Below, in pieces: positions 8,914-17,488 of a stretch of DNA of 64,000 bases. The translations under genes were made by a program, and so were the position numbers. This stretch comes from JAADEM01 sp965371855 (GTDB taxonomy: Bacteria > Bacteroidota > Bacteroidia > Bacteroidales > Marinilabiliaceae). The stretch lies in NCBI GenBank assembly GCA_965371855.1, contig CBDUZZ010000014.1, positions 6,949 to 70,948 on the forward strand, given 5' to 3'. Positions within the stretch are counted from its first letter, which is position 1. The number at the start of each line of letters is the position of its first letter. Below the pieces are notes generated by a model. The model searched no databases. It saw nothing but the letters and a program-made list of their open reading frames with translations, and was not told the origin of the DNA.

Positions 8914-11376
8914 ATGAAAAAATATCTCGATGTAATTATTCCTGTTCCCTTGCCCAAGCTGTTTACTTATGTGGCCGGGGAAGAGTGGGCTAATGAAGTT
9001 GCTGTAGGTAAACGGGTGGTTGTATCGTTTGGCAGGAAAAAACTCTATTCGGGCGTTATTGCATCAGTGCATGGTGACAAACCTCAGGGGTATGAAACCA
9101 AACAAATTTTATCTGTTCTTGATAAAAAACCTGTTGTTTATTCTGAGCAGATCAAATTCTGGAACTGGATTGCCGATTACTATCAATGTACTATTGGCGA
9201 GGTGTATAAAGCTGCATTACCGTCAGGACTGAAGCTGGAGAGTGAATCGTATGTTGTATATAATGAAGATTTTATTGCTGAAAAGCCGTTGCCGGAGAGA
9301 GATGATACTGTTTTGGATATTATTTCGGGCAGAAAGAAGTGTACAATTAACGAACTGAATAACCTGTCAGGATTGAACAACTGCCTGCCGGTAGTGAAGA
9401 GGCTTTTGGAGCTTGGGGCTATTTTCGTTAATGAAAAAATTAAAGAGGGATATAAACCTAAATTAGAGAAATATCTTCTTCTTTCAAAAAAGGTAAGAAC
9501 AGAGCCGGAACTGGAAATAGTTTTTGATTCATTAAAAAGAGCACCTAAGCAGCTCTCTTTTCTCATGGGATTTATATCCGAAGTTGGTGGAGTAGAGAAT
9601 GCTCTGTCGGGTGAGTCCTCAACACGTTCTGATATAACAAAACGTTTGAATGTATCATCTGCAATAGTAAAGGAGCTTGTGCAGAAGGATATTTTTATTC
9701 AAAAAGATATTGCAATAGACAGGTTACACAGTGGTGGGTGTGAAACAGTAGCTGCCAAAATATTATCACCAGAACAGAAAAGGGCTTATGACGAAATAAC
9801 TGAAAGCTTCAATACACATAACGTGACTCTTCTACACGGCGTTACTTCGAGCGGGAAAACAGAGCTTTATATTCATCTTATCAACGAATATCTGAAAAAG
9901 GGAAAACAGGTGCTTTATCTGTTGCCTGAGATTGCATTAACTACACAGATAACTACTCGTTTGAAAAAGCATTTCGGGGATGAACTGGGTATCTTTCACT
10001 CCCGGTTCAATGATGCAGAGAGAGTTGAGGTGTGGAATAATCTATTGAATAACAAAGGATATAAAGTGATTCTGGGTGTGAGATCTTCCGTGTTTTTGCC
10101 ATTTAATAATCTGGGATTGGTAATTGTTGATGAGGAACATGAAACCAGCTACAAGCAGTTTGACCCTGCACCTCGTTATCATGCCCGCGATGCTGCAATA
10201 GTGCTGGCTGCCATGTCGGGAGCCAAAACGCTACTTGGTACCGGTACGCCATCGTTAGAGACATATTATAATTGTGAAAAAAACAAGTATGGTCTTGTTG
10301 AACTTTTTGAGCGTTTCCGCGGAATAAAAATGCCTGAGATATTACCTGTTGATACAAAAGAGGCATATCGGAAAAAGCAGATGAAGTCACATTTTCATCC
10401 TGTGTTGTTAGAGAAGATGAAAGAGGCACTGGATAACGATGAGCAGGTTATCCTTTTTCAAAATCGCAGAGGGTTTGCTCCGTATGTTGAGTGTCGCCAG
10501 TGTGCCTGGGTGCCACGATGCGATTTTTGTGATGTGAGCCTTACATACCATAAACACCTGAATCAGTTGGTGTGTCACTATTGTGGTCACGCTGTTTTCT
10601 TACCCAAAACATGTCCGGCTTGTGGTTCGCATGAAGTACAAACACGTGGGTTTGGCACTGAAAAGATTGAGGAGGAGATAAACAGGATATTTCCGGATGT
10701 GATAACAGGCCGAATGGATTTGGATACTACACGCAGTAAAAAATCGTATGAAAGAATAATCGGGGATTTTGAACAGAAAAAAATCAGCATACTTATCGGG
10801 ACTCAGATGATTACAAAAGGACTGGATTTTGATTCGGTTAGCACTGTGGGAATCCTTAATGCTGATAATATGCTTAACTATCCTGATTTCAGGGCATATG
10901 AACGTAGTTTTCAGATGATGGCACAAGTTAGCGGTCGTGCCGGCAGAAAGAAAAAGCAGGGTGTGGTAATTCTTCAGACTTCAGATCCGGAACATCCGGT
11001 AATACAGAATGTTATTAAAAATGATTATTTGAGCAATTATAAAACACAAATGGAGGAGCGATTGATGTTTAAATACCCTCCATTTCACAGGTTGATAAAT
11101 ATAACTATCAAGCATAAAGATAAATTCAGATGTGATAAAGCGGCAAAGATGCTTGGCGCAGTAATGAGCCAATCATTGGGCGACAAGATTTTAGGACCAC
11201 AGGCACCACCGATAAATCGTATTCAGAATCTGTTCCTGAACAAGTTGCTTATAAAAATAGAGAAGGATGCATCTGTAAAAAGAGTAAAAAATATCATTGC
11301 TCACGCAATTAATTGGGTAAAAACGGATGCTGAACTGAAGTATGTTATTTTTCAAATAGATGTTGACCCTATGTGA
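8914..11376 (+). CDS. priA: Primosomal protein N' (replication restart helicase PriA)
   Basis: PriA reloads the replisome at stalled forks as a 3'-5' DNA helicase. I start it at the ATG at 8914, giving 820 residues beginning MKKYLDVIIPVPLPKLFTYV, the family N-terminus; an upstream TTG at 8878 would add 12 non-conserved residues. In order: N-terminal DNA-binding domain, Walker A GVTSSGKTELY near 310, DEEH box near 405, the paired zinc-binding cysteine cluster (CRQCAWVPRCDFC...CHYCGH...CPACGS) about 525-575, and helicase motif regions GTQMITKGLDF and QVSGRAGR. All motifs are intact and length is normal. Confidence 0.97.
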   Translation: MKKYLDVIIPVPLPKLFTYVAGEEWANEVAVGKRVVVSFGRKKLYSGVIASVHGDKPQGYETKQILSVLDKKPVVYSEQIKFWNWIADYYQCTIGEVYKAALPSGLKLESESYVVYNEDFIAEKPLPERDDTVLDIISGRKKCTINELNNLSGLNNCLPVVKRLLELGAIFVNEKIKEGYKPKLEKYLLLSKKVRTEPELEIVFDSLKRAPKQLSFLMGFISEVGGVENALSGESSTRSDITKRLNVSSAIVKELVQKDIFIQKDIAIDRLHSGGCETVAAKILSPEQKRAYDEITESFNTHNVTLLHGVTSSGKTELYIHLINEYLKKGKQVLYLLPEIALTTQITTRLKKHFGDELGIFHSRFNDAERVEVWNNLLNNKGYKVILGVRSSVFLPFNNLGLVIVDEEHETSYKQFDPAPRYHARDAAIVLAAMSGAKTLLGTGTPSLETYYNCEKNKYGLVELFERFRGIKMPEILPVDTKEAYRKKQMKSHFHPVLLEKMKEALDNDEQVILFQNRRGFAPYVECRQCAWVPRCDFCDVSLTYHKHLNQLVCHYCGHAVFLPKTCPACGSHEVQTRGFGTEKIEEEINRIFPDVITGRMDLDTTRSKKSYERIIGDFEQKKISILIGTQMITKGLDFDSVSTVGILNADNMLNYPDFRAYERSFQMMAQVSGRAGRKKKQGVVILQTSDPEHPVIQNVIKNDYLSNYKTQMEERLMFKYPPFHRLINITIKHKDKFRCDKAAKMLGAVMSQSLGDKILGPQAPPINRIQNLFLNKLLIKIEKDASVKRVKNIIAHAINWVKTDAELKYVIFQIDVDPM

Positions 11377-11404
11377 TTTATGCAATTGGGAGTACAACTC
11401 AAGG

Positions 11405-11848
11405 TCACGACCTTAACCTGATTAATTCATAAACTTTATGAAGTTTTTTAGTACCACCTTTTTTGTTTACACCCTCGCTGATGCTTTGTGCCCCTTCCTC
11501 GAAACGTTGAGAAAGCAACCCATTCATGCTGTTTTCTTTCAAAGCTTTTGCTTTACTTTTTACCCATAAATAATTATCCCCATCTTGTTTGTTGGTTTTT
11601 ACTTTCATTAATTCTATGGGTTGCTTTCGTTTATCTTTTATTTCTACAAGTATGCAATCAGTATCGACATAGTATTCTTTGATATTGGAATGTGATACGC
11701 ACATATGGTCATAACGCTTCTTTTTAACTGCATCGTAATAGTAGTGGGCAAGTAACTCTATTTTGTCGTCAACTCTATCCGGCGGTAACAGGTTTTGTCC
11801 TTTTAGTTTTTCCTCTATTCGCTTACCAAGATGCTTTATGCTTGTTTT
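11405..11848 (-). pseudogene. DDE transposase remnant (IS1634-like)
   Basis: The ATG-initiated part is 99 residues, but the frame is open back to a TGA at 11849-11851 and reads further family-like sequence (KHLGKRIEEKL...LLAHYYYDAVKKKRYDHM) before it. Blocks such as ILVEIKDKRKQPIELMKV, LWVKSKAKALKE and KKGGTKKLHKVYE resemble the mid-part of DDE transposases I associate with the IS1634 group. It ends abruptly after ELIRLRS where the family would continue, so both ends are missing. Terminal inverted repeats were not found. It marks an old insertion between priA and the serpin gene. Confidence 0.6.
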
Positions 11849-11851
11849 TCA

Positions 11852-12204
11852 GCCGTATATAATTCAGTATGTGTTAAGTAACATATATAATACAGACTTT
11901 TGTTGCCAATTTTAAGAAATTTTAACAGATTGGTGCGCAATGTGGGTTAAGAAAGAATATGAAAGAATAACTGGTGCTAACAATTAGGCGTCTTGATGGT
12001 GTCGGTACAGCTTGTCCCGGCCCTTCGGGGAAACCGGCCACAATCTCACTTGCTTATGAGCAATAATTCTTATTTGGGATACGGTTTAAGGTACTGGGGG
12101 CGGAAAGTTTACTTGTAATTATTATCTTTATGAGTATTAATTATTGAGTAGACTATCAGGCTCTACTTTACGGTGTAATTTTAAAAACCTCAAAAACTAA
12201 AACT
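11852..12204. other. Gene-free interval upstream of the serpin gene
   Basis: No coding sequence was recognised in any frame. A short GC-rich patch around 12000-12050 with GGCC blocks stands out against AT-rich surroundings, and may be leftover of the neighbouring insertion element. The serpin promoter should lie in the last 100 bases, but I saw no good TAnnTTTG match. Confidence 0.4.
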
Positions 12205-13659
12205 ATGCATTTAAAATCTATTACCATTTTATTCATAATGTATTTAATGATTGTTAATACCAGGCAAGTGAGTGCCCAGACTACTAATTATAGTTCCTCT
12301 TTAAATAATTATTCATTTGATTTATATCGAGAGATAAAAGTTGAAAAGGAAAATCTTTTTTTATCCCCGCTTAGTACGTATTGTTCCCTTTTAATGGTTT
12401 ATGAAGGTTCAAAGAATAAAACGAAACAAGAATTTGAAAAAGTATTGCATATAAAAGGTTCACATTCTTTGAAAAATAATTTCTTTAATGATTTTGGATA
12501 TAATTCGGATAGTTCCTTTGTTTTTAATGTCTCTAATGCAATTTGGTTGGATCAAAATCTACAAGTAAAAGCAGGATTTAAACAGAGAGTAACTAATAAA
12601 TATTTCTCAGATCTCAAGCAAACTGAGTTTGCAAATACACTGTCTGCGATATCAGATATCAACGGGTGGGTTTCTGAAAAAACAAATGGGAGGATAAACG
12701 AAATTGTAAATATATCTGACGTAAATTCGGATACTAAACTGCTGATTTCGAATGCAGTATATTTTAAAGGAGAGTGGCTTAATAAGTTTGAAAAACAAAA
12801 GACAAATGTGGGACTTTTTTATACAAATGCAGAAAATCAATGTAAAGTTGATTTTATGAAAAGAACAGAACAACTTCAATATTTTGAGAATGAAGAATAT
12901 CAATTTATATCAAAGCCGTATAAAGTTTCCGATATGTCCTTTTGTATTATCCTTCCCAAAAAACTATTTGGTATTGAAGATATTGAAAAAAAGATGAATA
13001 ATGATTTTTTTGACAAAATCTTAGATAACACATATCTTACAAAAACATCTCTTTCCATCCCAAAATTTAATATGGAATCAAGCTATGTATTAAACGAAGC
13101 ACTAAAAAATGCAGGGCTAAAGTCTGCATTCTCCAGTCACGCTAATTTTTCCGGAATAACAACGAAAGCCCCTCTAATGCTTGGAAATGTTTTACATAAA
13201 ACATGGTTTGAAATAGACGAAGAGAAAACAGAAGCTGCTGCAGCCACAGCGGTAACAATTATGATTACAGGAAGACCATCATACAAAGTTTTTACAGCTG
13301 ACCATCCGTTTGTGTTCTTCATTATCGATAATCGTACCAGAGCAATAATATTTATGGGGAGGTATGTTGAACCTATTAATGGTGAGAAGATTTTGGAAGA
13401 TGAGGAAAGCTTGACATATAATTTGGAAGATAGAAAAAAAGAACCAACAACTGTGGGTAGTAATAATAGATTATTGATTATAGCTGGTAAAAAGATTATA
13501 ACGCAAGCCGAATTAAAAGCAATAAATCCAGAAAATGTTGAATCTTTTAAAATACTTAAAGATAAGGGAAAGATCAGCAAATATACATCCGAGAATTATG
13601 ATGGAGTTATAGTAATTACACTCAAAAAAAAGAGGAAGAATAAAAAAAGTAACAAATAG
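12205..13659 (+). CDS. Secreted serpin with C-terminal TonB-plug-like extension
   Basis: A 484-residue protein. Residues 1-24 form a signal peptide (cleavage likely after VSA). Residues about 30-390 are a complete serpin: NLFLSPLS near 50, SNAVYFKGEW (182-191), the hinge EEKTEAAAATAV (339-350), and the C-terminal HPFVFFIIDNRT...IIFMGR. The alanine-rich hinge is that of an inhibitory serpin. Counting from P14 Thr342 puts P1 near Thr355, Gly356 or Arg357; an Arg would suggest trypsin-like targets. Residues 421-475 are unusual: LLIIAGKKI...ESFKILKDKG...YDGVIVITLKKK matches the plug-domain motif of TonB-dependent receptors. It lies 8 bases upstream of the M81 peptidase gene, so co-transcription is likely. 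Confidence 0.92.
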   Translation: MHLKSITILFIMYLMIVNTRQVSAQTTNYSSSLNNYSFDLYREIKVEKENLFLSPLSTYCSLLMVYEGSKNKTKQEFEKVLHIKGSHSLKNNFFNDFGYNSDSSFVFNVSNAIWLDQNLQVKAGFKQRVTNKYFSDLKQTEFANTLSAISDINGWVSEKTNGRINEIVNISDVNSDTKLLISNAVYFKGEWLNKFEKQKTNVGLFYTNAENQCKVDFMKRTEQLQYFENEEYQFISKPYKVSDMSFCIILPKKLFGIEDIEKKMNNDFFDKILDNTYLTKTSLSIPKFNMESSYVLNEALKNAGLKSAFSSHANFSGITTKAPLMLGNVLHKTWFEIDEEKTEAAAATAVTIMITGRPSYKVFTADHPFVFFIIDNRTRAIIFMGRYVEPINGEKILEDEESLTYNLEDRKKEPTTVGSNNRLLIIAGKKIITQAELKAINPENVESFKILKDKGKISKYTSENYDGVIVITLKKKRKNKKSNK

Positions 13660-13667
13660 TAAATAGT

Positions 13668-15257
13668 ATGAAAAAGACACTTTTAATTCTGGTATTTTTA
13701 CTGCTACTTGGTTTAGTTGTAGTTTGGCAATTGACCGATATGCAAAATAGCGGATACAACCTTCAAGAGAAAGAACTCCCACGCATTGCCATTGCCGGAA
13801 TAGCCATCGAGTCGAGCACCTTTTCGCCCGCACTTACTCACGAGGATGCTTTTCATGTCAGAAAAAATGATGCAGTTTTTGGGTACTATCCATTTTTAGC
13901 TCCGGACTCTCTTGATCGAATACGAGCAAATTGGATTCCTACATTAAGAGGGCATGCTTTGCCGGGTGGTATCGTTACCCGTGAAGCATACGAATCATTG
14001 GTAACTCAAACATTGGATATGCTTAAACAGAAAGGCCCTTATGACGGCCTCTTTTTAGACATTCATGGAGCTATGAGTGTTGTTGGTCTTGATGATCCGG
14101 AAGGTGATTTTATCATTCGAATTCGGGAGGTGATTGGTAAGGAACCCATTATTTCAACTTGTATGGATTTACATGGCAATGTTTCGTGGCGACTGGCTGA
14201 AAACACCGACTTGATTACTTGTTATCGTTTGGCACCGCATGAAGATGCTTTGGAATCGAAAAAACGTGCAGTTGATAATCTGTTGGACAGGATAGAAAGT
14301 GGCAAAGGGAAACCTGCATATAAAGCATGGATTCCTGTACCTATTTTGTTACCTGGTGAGATGACAAGCACAAGAATCGAACCCGGGAAAAGTTTGTATG
14401 CTCAGGTAGCTCCGGCAGCTGATCAAGAAGGGATAATTGATGCGGCAATTTGGATTGGATATGCATGGGCTGATGCTCCGCGTAATCATGCTGTAGTTAT
14501 GGTTACCGGCGATGATAAAGAAAAGGTAACCACTACAGCCGAAAAACTTGCAACTAATTTTTGGAATATAAGGGCAGACTTTGAGTTTGTAGCTCCGGTC
14601 GCTTCTCTTCATGAATGTCTTGACAAGGCTATTGCTTCGGAAAAACATCCTTTCATAATTAGTGATATGGGAGATAATCCTACAGCCGGGGGTGCGGGTG
14701 ATGTTACATGGACACTAACAGAAATACTGGCACGACCTGAATTTAATTCGGCAAATGCTCCATCTCTAATTTACGCCTCTATCCCGGGAACGGAATTTGT
14801 AGAGAAGGCAATTGAAGCCGGTGTTGGTGGTAAAGTTACCGCTTTTGCTGGTGCAGTAGTTGATAATCGTTTTGCACCACCAATACAATTATCCGGAATA
14901 GTAACAGCTATAGAACATGGAGATAAACATGCAGAAACTGAAGTTGTTGTTAAGGTTGGAAGTGTGTACGTTATTGTTACAAAAAAGCGAAAACCATATC
15001 ATTATGAAGCTGATTTTACCAGATTGGGACTGAATCCCAGAGAAACTGATATTGTAGTTGTGAAAATTGGATACTTAGTCCCTGAACTTTATAATATGCG
15101 GGCAGACTGGTTAATGGCACAGACACCGGGTGGTGTGGATCAGGATTTGGAACGCCTGGGATACAAAAGAATCATAAGGCCCATGTTTCCTCTTGATAAG
15201 GATATGAAGGATCCTGATCTTAATGCTAAACTAGTACCGTCATCTGACGATTTGTAA
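13668..15257 (+). CDS. M81 family metallopeptidase (MlrC/microcystinase-like)
   Basis: A 529-residue MlrC-family protein. MlrC cleaves linearised microcystin in sphingomonads; most relatives have unknown peptide substrates. Metal-site blocks seen are FLDIHGAM (129-136), CMDLHGN (165-171) and LAPHED (188-193), with the second domain starting around residue 325 (ISDMGDNPTAGGAGD). The N-terminal 20 residues are hydrophobic (signal anchor or signal peptide without lipobox), placing it outside the cytoplasm. It follows the serpin gene closely on the same strand. A hairpin lies downstream at 15330-15350. Confidence 0.88.
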   Translation: MKKTLLILVFLLLLGLVVVWQLTDMQNSGYNLQEKELPRIAIAGIAIESSTFSPALTHEDAFHVRKNDAVFGYYPFLAPDSLDRIRANWIPTLRGHALPGGIVTREAYESLVTQTLDMLKQKGPYDGLFLDIHGAMSVVGLDDPEGDFIIRIREVIGKEPIISTCMDLHGNVSWRLAENTDLITCYRLAPHEDALESKKRAVDNLLDRIESGKGKPAYKAWIPVPILLPGEMTSTRIEPGKSLYAQVAPAADQEGIIDAAIWIGYAWADAPRNHAVVMVTGDDKEKVTTTAEKLATNFWNIRADFEFVAPVASLHECLDKAIASEKHPFIISDMGDNPTAGGAGDVTWTLTEILARPEFNSANAPSLIYASIPGTEFVEKAIEAGVGGKVTAFAGAVVDNRFAPPIQLSGIVTAIEHGDKHAETEVVVKVGSVYVIVTKKRKPYHYEADFTRLGLNPRETDIVVVKIGYLVPELYNMRADWLMAQTPGGVDQDLERLGYKRIIRPMFPLDKDMKDPDLNAKLVPSSDDL

Positions 15258-15329
15258 CTAATAAGTGTGCTGAAAAGTAATAATGATAAGGCTTTACAAT
15301 GATTCTTGTTTAATCTTTGTGTCACTTTG

Positions 15330-15350
15330 CCCCGATTATCTTTATCGGGG
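15330..15350. terminator. Intergenic hairpin between convergent genes
   Basis: CCCCGAT (15330-15336) and ATCGGGG (15344-15350) form a 7-base-pair stem with a 7-base loop between the convergent M81 peptidase and sugar dehydrogenase genes. Neither side has a good T tract, so termination is only a guess. Confidence 0.35.
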
Positions 15351-15404
15351 ATGAGTTTCACAGAGAAAGTTTATCATTAGCTTTGAACTTTTAACACTGA
15401 TTAG

Positions 15405-16694
15405 TTACAAACTCCAATAAGTCAGATCTTTTATTTTGTCTCGATAAATACCTTTTACATCTACAAAAACACCATCAGGAACAAGAATGCTTTTGAAGTA
15501 CTCTTCATCCAGGTCAATGTATTCATTGTGGTTTACAGCAACTATCACAGCATGGTATTTTTTATCGATTTTGTCAATCAAACCGTAACCATACTCTTCC
15601 ATCAGCTCTTCCGAAGAAGCATGAGGGTCATGAATGTCAACATCAACGCTAAATGACTTCAGCTCTTTATAAACATCTTCTACTTTTGAGTTTCTGATAT
15701 CACTAACATTCTCTTTGAAGGTAGCACCCATGATCAAAACTTTTGCTCCGTTAATCTTGTTGCCGTTGGATATCATTTTTTTGATGGTTGTTTTGGCAAC
15801 ATAACCACCCATAGAGTCATTGATGAAGCGTCCACCGGTTATGATTTTAGAATGGTATCCCAGTTCACTGGCTTTGTATGTAAGATAGTAAGGGTCAACA
15901 CCGATACAGTGTCCACCAACAAGGCCCGGGAAGAATTTCAGGAAATTCCATTTTGTACCGGCTGCTTTTAACACTTCAAAGGTATTTACGTTAAGGCGGT
16001 TAAAAATTAGTGACAACTCGTTCATCAGAGCGATGTTTACATCACGCTGAGTATTTTCAATAATTTTGGCAGCTTCAGCCACTTTTATTGAGCTTGCCTT
16101 ATGGATGCCCGCTTTTATTATCGATTCATAAACATCGGAAACTGTTTCAAGAGCTTCATCATCACTACCCGAAACGATCTTCAATATTTTGGTCAGTGTA
16201 TGTTCTTTGTCACCCGGATTGATACGCTCAGGTGAGTATCCTACTTTAAAGTCTTTGTTGAATTTCAATCCTGATTCTTTTTCCAGTACAGGTACACAAT
16301 CTTCCTCAGTACATCCTGGATAAACGGTTGATTCAAAAACCACATAATCACCCTTTTTCAATATCTTACCAACAGCAGCTGTGGCCGACAACAGAGGCCT
16401 GAGATCAGGCAGATTGTGATTGTTTATGGGAGTGGGAACGGCTACTACATGAAAAGTTGCTTGGCGCAAATCTTCCGGGTTGTATGTGAACTGAATGTCA
16501 CATCCCTCAAAATCTTCCTTCACTAATTCGTTGCTGGGATCAATGCTTTTTTTCATTAGTTCAACACGATCGGGTTTTATGTCGAAGCCAACAACTGACA
16601 TTTTTCGTGCAAATTCAAGAGCTATCGGTAGTCCAACATATCCTAATCCTATAACTGACAGTTTTGTTTCTTTAGATAAAAGTTCATTTAACAT
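15405..16694 (-). CDS. Nucleotide-sugar dehydrogenase (WbpA/TviB type)
   Basis: A 429-residue UDP-N-acetylhexosamine-type 6-dehydrogenase that oxidises a UDP-sugar to its uronic acid with two NAD+. The Rossmann motif VIGLGYVGLPIA is at 14-25; the catalytic cysteine is Cys263 in GGHCIGVDPYYL; the EINNTQRDVNIALMNE-like helix is present around 215-230. The sequence is closest in feel to the WbpA/WbpO/TviB group rather than UDP-glucose dehydrogenase. With the next two genes it fits synthesis of acetamido-uronic acids for a surface polysaccharide. Confidence 0.9.
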   Translation of the reverse strand: MLNELLSKETKLSVIGLGYVGLPIALEFARKMSVVGFDIKPDRVELMKKSIDPSNELVKEDFEGCDIQFTYNPEDLRQATFHVVAVPTPINNHNLPDLRPLLSATAAVGKILKKGDYVVFESTVYPGCTEEDCVPVLEKESGLKFNKDFKVGYSPERINPGDKEHTLTKILKIVSGSDDEALETVSDVYESIIKAGIHKASSIKVAEAAKIIENTQRDVNIALMNELSLIFNRLNVNTFEVLKAAGTKWNFLKFFPGLVGGHCIGVDPYYLTYKASELGYHSKIITGGRFINDSMGGYVAKTTIKKMISNGNKINGAKVLIMGATFKENVSDIRNSKVEDVYKELKSFSVDVDIHDPHASSEELMEEYGYGLIDKIDKKYHAVIVAVNHNEYIDLDEEYFKSILVPDGVFVDVKGIYRDKIKDLTYWSL

Positions 16695-16879
16695 TTTCGC
16701 TTGGTTTTATTTGCTTGTTATTATAAATATGTTCTACTTTTCATACCTTGCGTCCATTGCGACCTTTGCGGTTAATTTCTTGTGTCATAAGTTTTTTAAC
16801 TAAACGGCAATAGTCTCTTTTTGTGTTTATTGTGGATTACCCACCCCCAACTCTACTAAGGAGGAGAGATTCTTTAACC
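16695..16879. repeat. Intergenic short-repeat fragments
   Basis: The gap between the dehydrogenase and the acetyltransferase genes contains a TTGCGTCCATTGCGACC-type stretch near 16748-16775 of the kind scattered in Bacteroidota intergenic DNA. Related AAAGACGCAAAG-like and TGTCTTTGCG-like stretches occur near 29685 and 61990. No gene was seen. Confidence 0.4.
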
Positions 16880-17458
16880 TTATAACTTTCTCACCATATC
16901 ATTCTCAAAAATATATTTCTCTTTGCTTTCAGGACAGATGGCTTCTCCTTTTTCGTCAAATTCCAAACGATGACCATATTCACTCATCCAGCCTATCTGC
17001 TTTGAAGGGTTTCCTACAACCAGAGCATACGGCTTAACCGTTTTAATGACAACCGATCCGGCACCGATAAAAGCATATTCACCAATATCATGTCCACAAA
17101 CAATTGTAGCGTTTGCACCGATGGTAGCACCTTTACCTACATGAGTTTTCATGTATTGTCCACGCCTGTTAACAGCACTTCGTGGATTAATCACATTGGT
17201 AAAAACCATTGAAGGACCGAGAAATACGTCATCATCACAAGTTACTCCGGTGTATATAGAAATATTGTTCTGAACTTTAACATTATTCCCCAATATTACC
17301 TCGGGAGAAACAACCACATTTTGACCAATATTACAGTTTTCTCCGATTATACAATCTGGCATAACATGACTAAAATGCCAAATTTTAGTGCCATTACCTA
17401 TCTGACATCCATCATCTATCACTGCCGTTTCGTGTGCAAAAAAGTTTGAGTTCATCAA
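16880..17458 (-). CDS. Left-handed beta-helix N-acetyltransferase (WbpD/WlbB-like)
   Basis: A 192-residue hexapeptide-repeat acetyltransferase. Imperfect [LIV]-G-x4 repeats run from about 15 to 140 (IGNGTKIW, IGENCNIG, ILGNNVKV, VGKGATIG, IGEYAFIG). IWHFSHVM and PRSAVNRRGQYMKTHVGKG are typical of the WbpD/WlbB group, which acetylates the 3-amino group of UDP-2-acetamido-3-amino-2,3-dideoxy-glucuronate using acetyl-CoA. The aminotransferase that would make that substrate is the next gene upstream. A second ATG directly follows the first; either could be used. Confidence 0.9.
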   Translation of the reverse strand: MMNSNFFAHETAVIDDGCQIGNGTKIWHFSHVMPDCIIGENCNIGQNVVVSPEVILGNNVKVQNNISIYTGVTCDDDVFLGPSMVFTNVINPRSAVNRRGQYMKTHVGKGATIGANATIVCGHDIGEYAFIGAGSVVIKTVKPYALVVGNPSKQIGWMSEYGHRLEFDEKGEAICPESKEKYIFENDMVRKL

Positions 17459-17488
17459 GTTGAAAGTTTATCAAGTTATCAAGTTTGC

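Noticed and set aside
10103..11397. Several open frames on the minus strand across priA
   Set aside because: All are shadows of the intact PriA reading frame.
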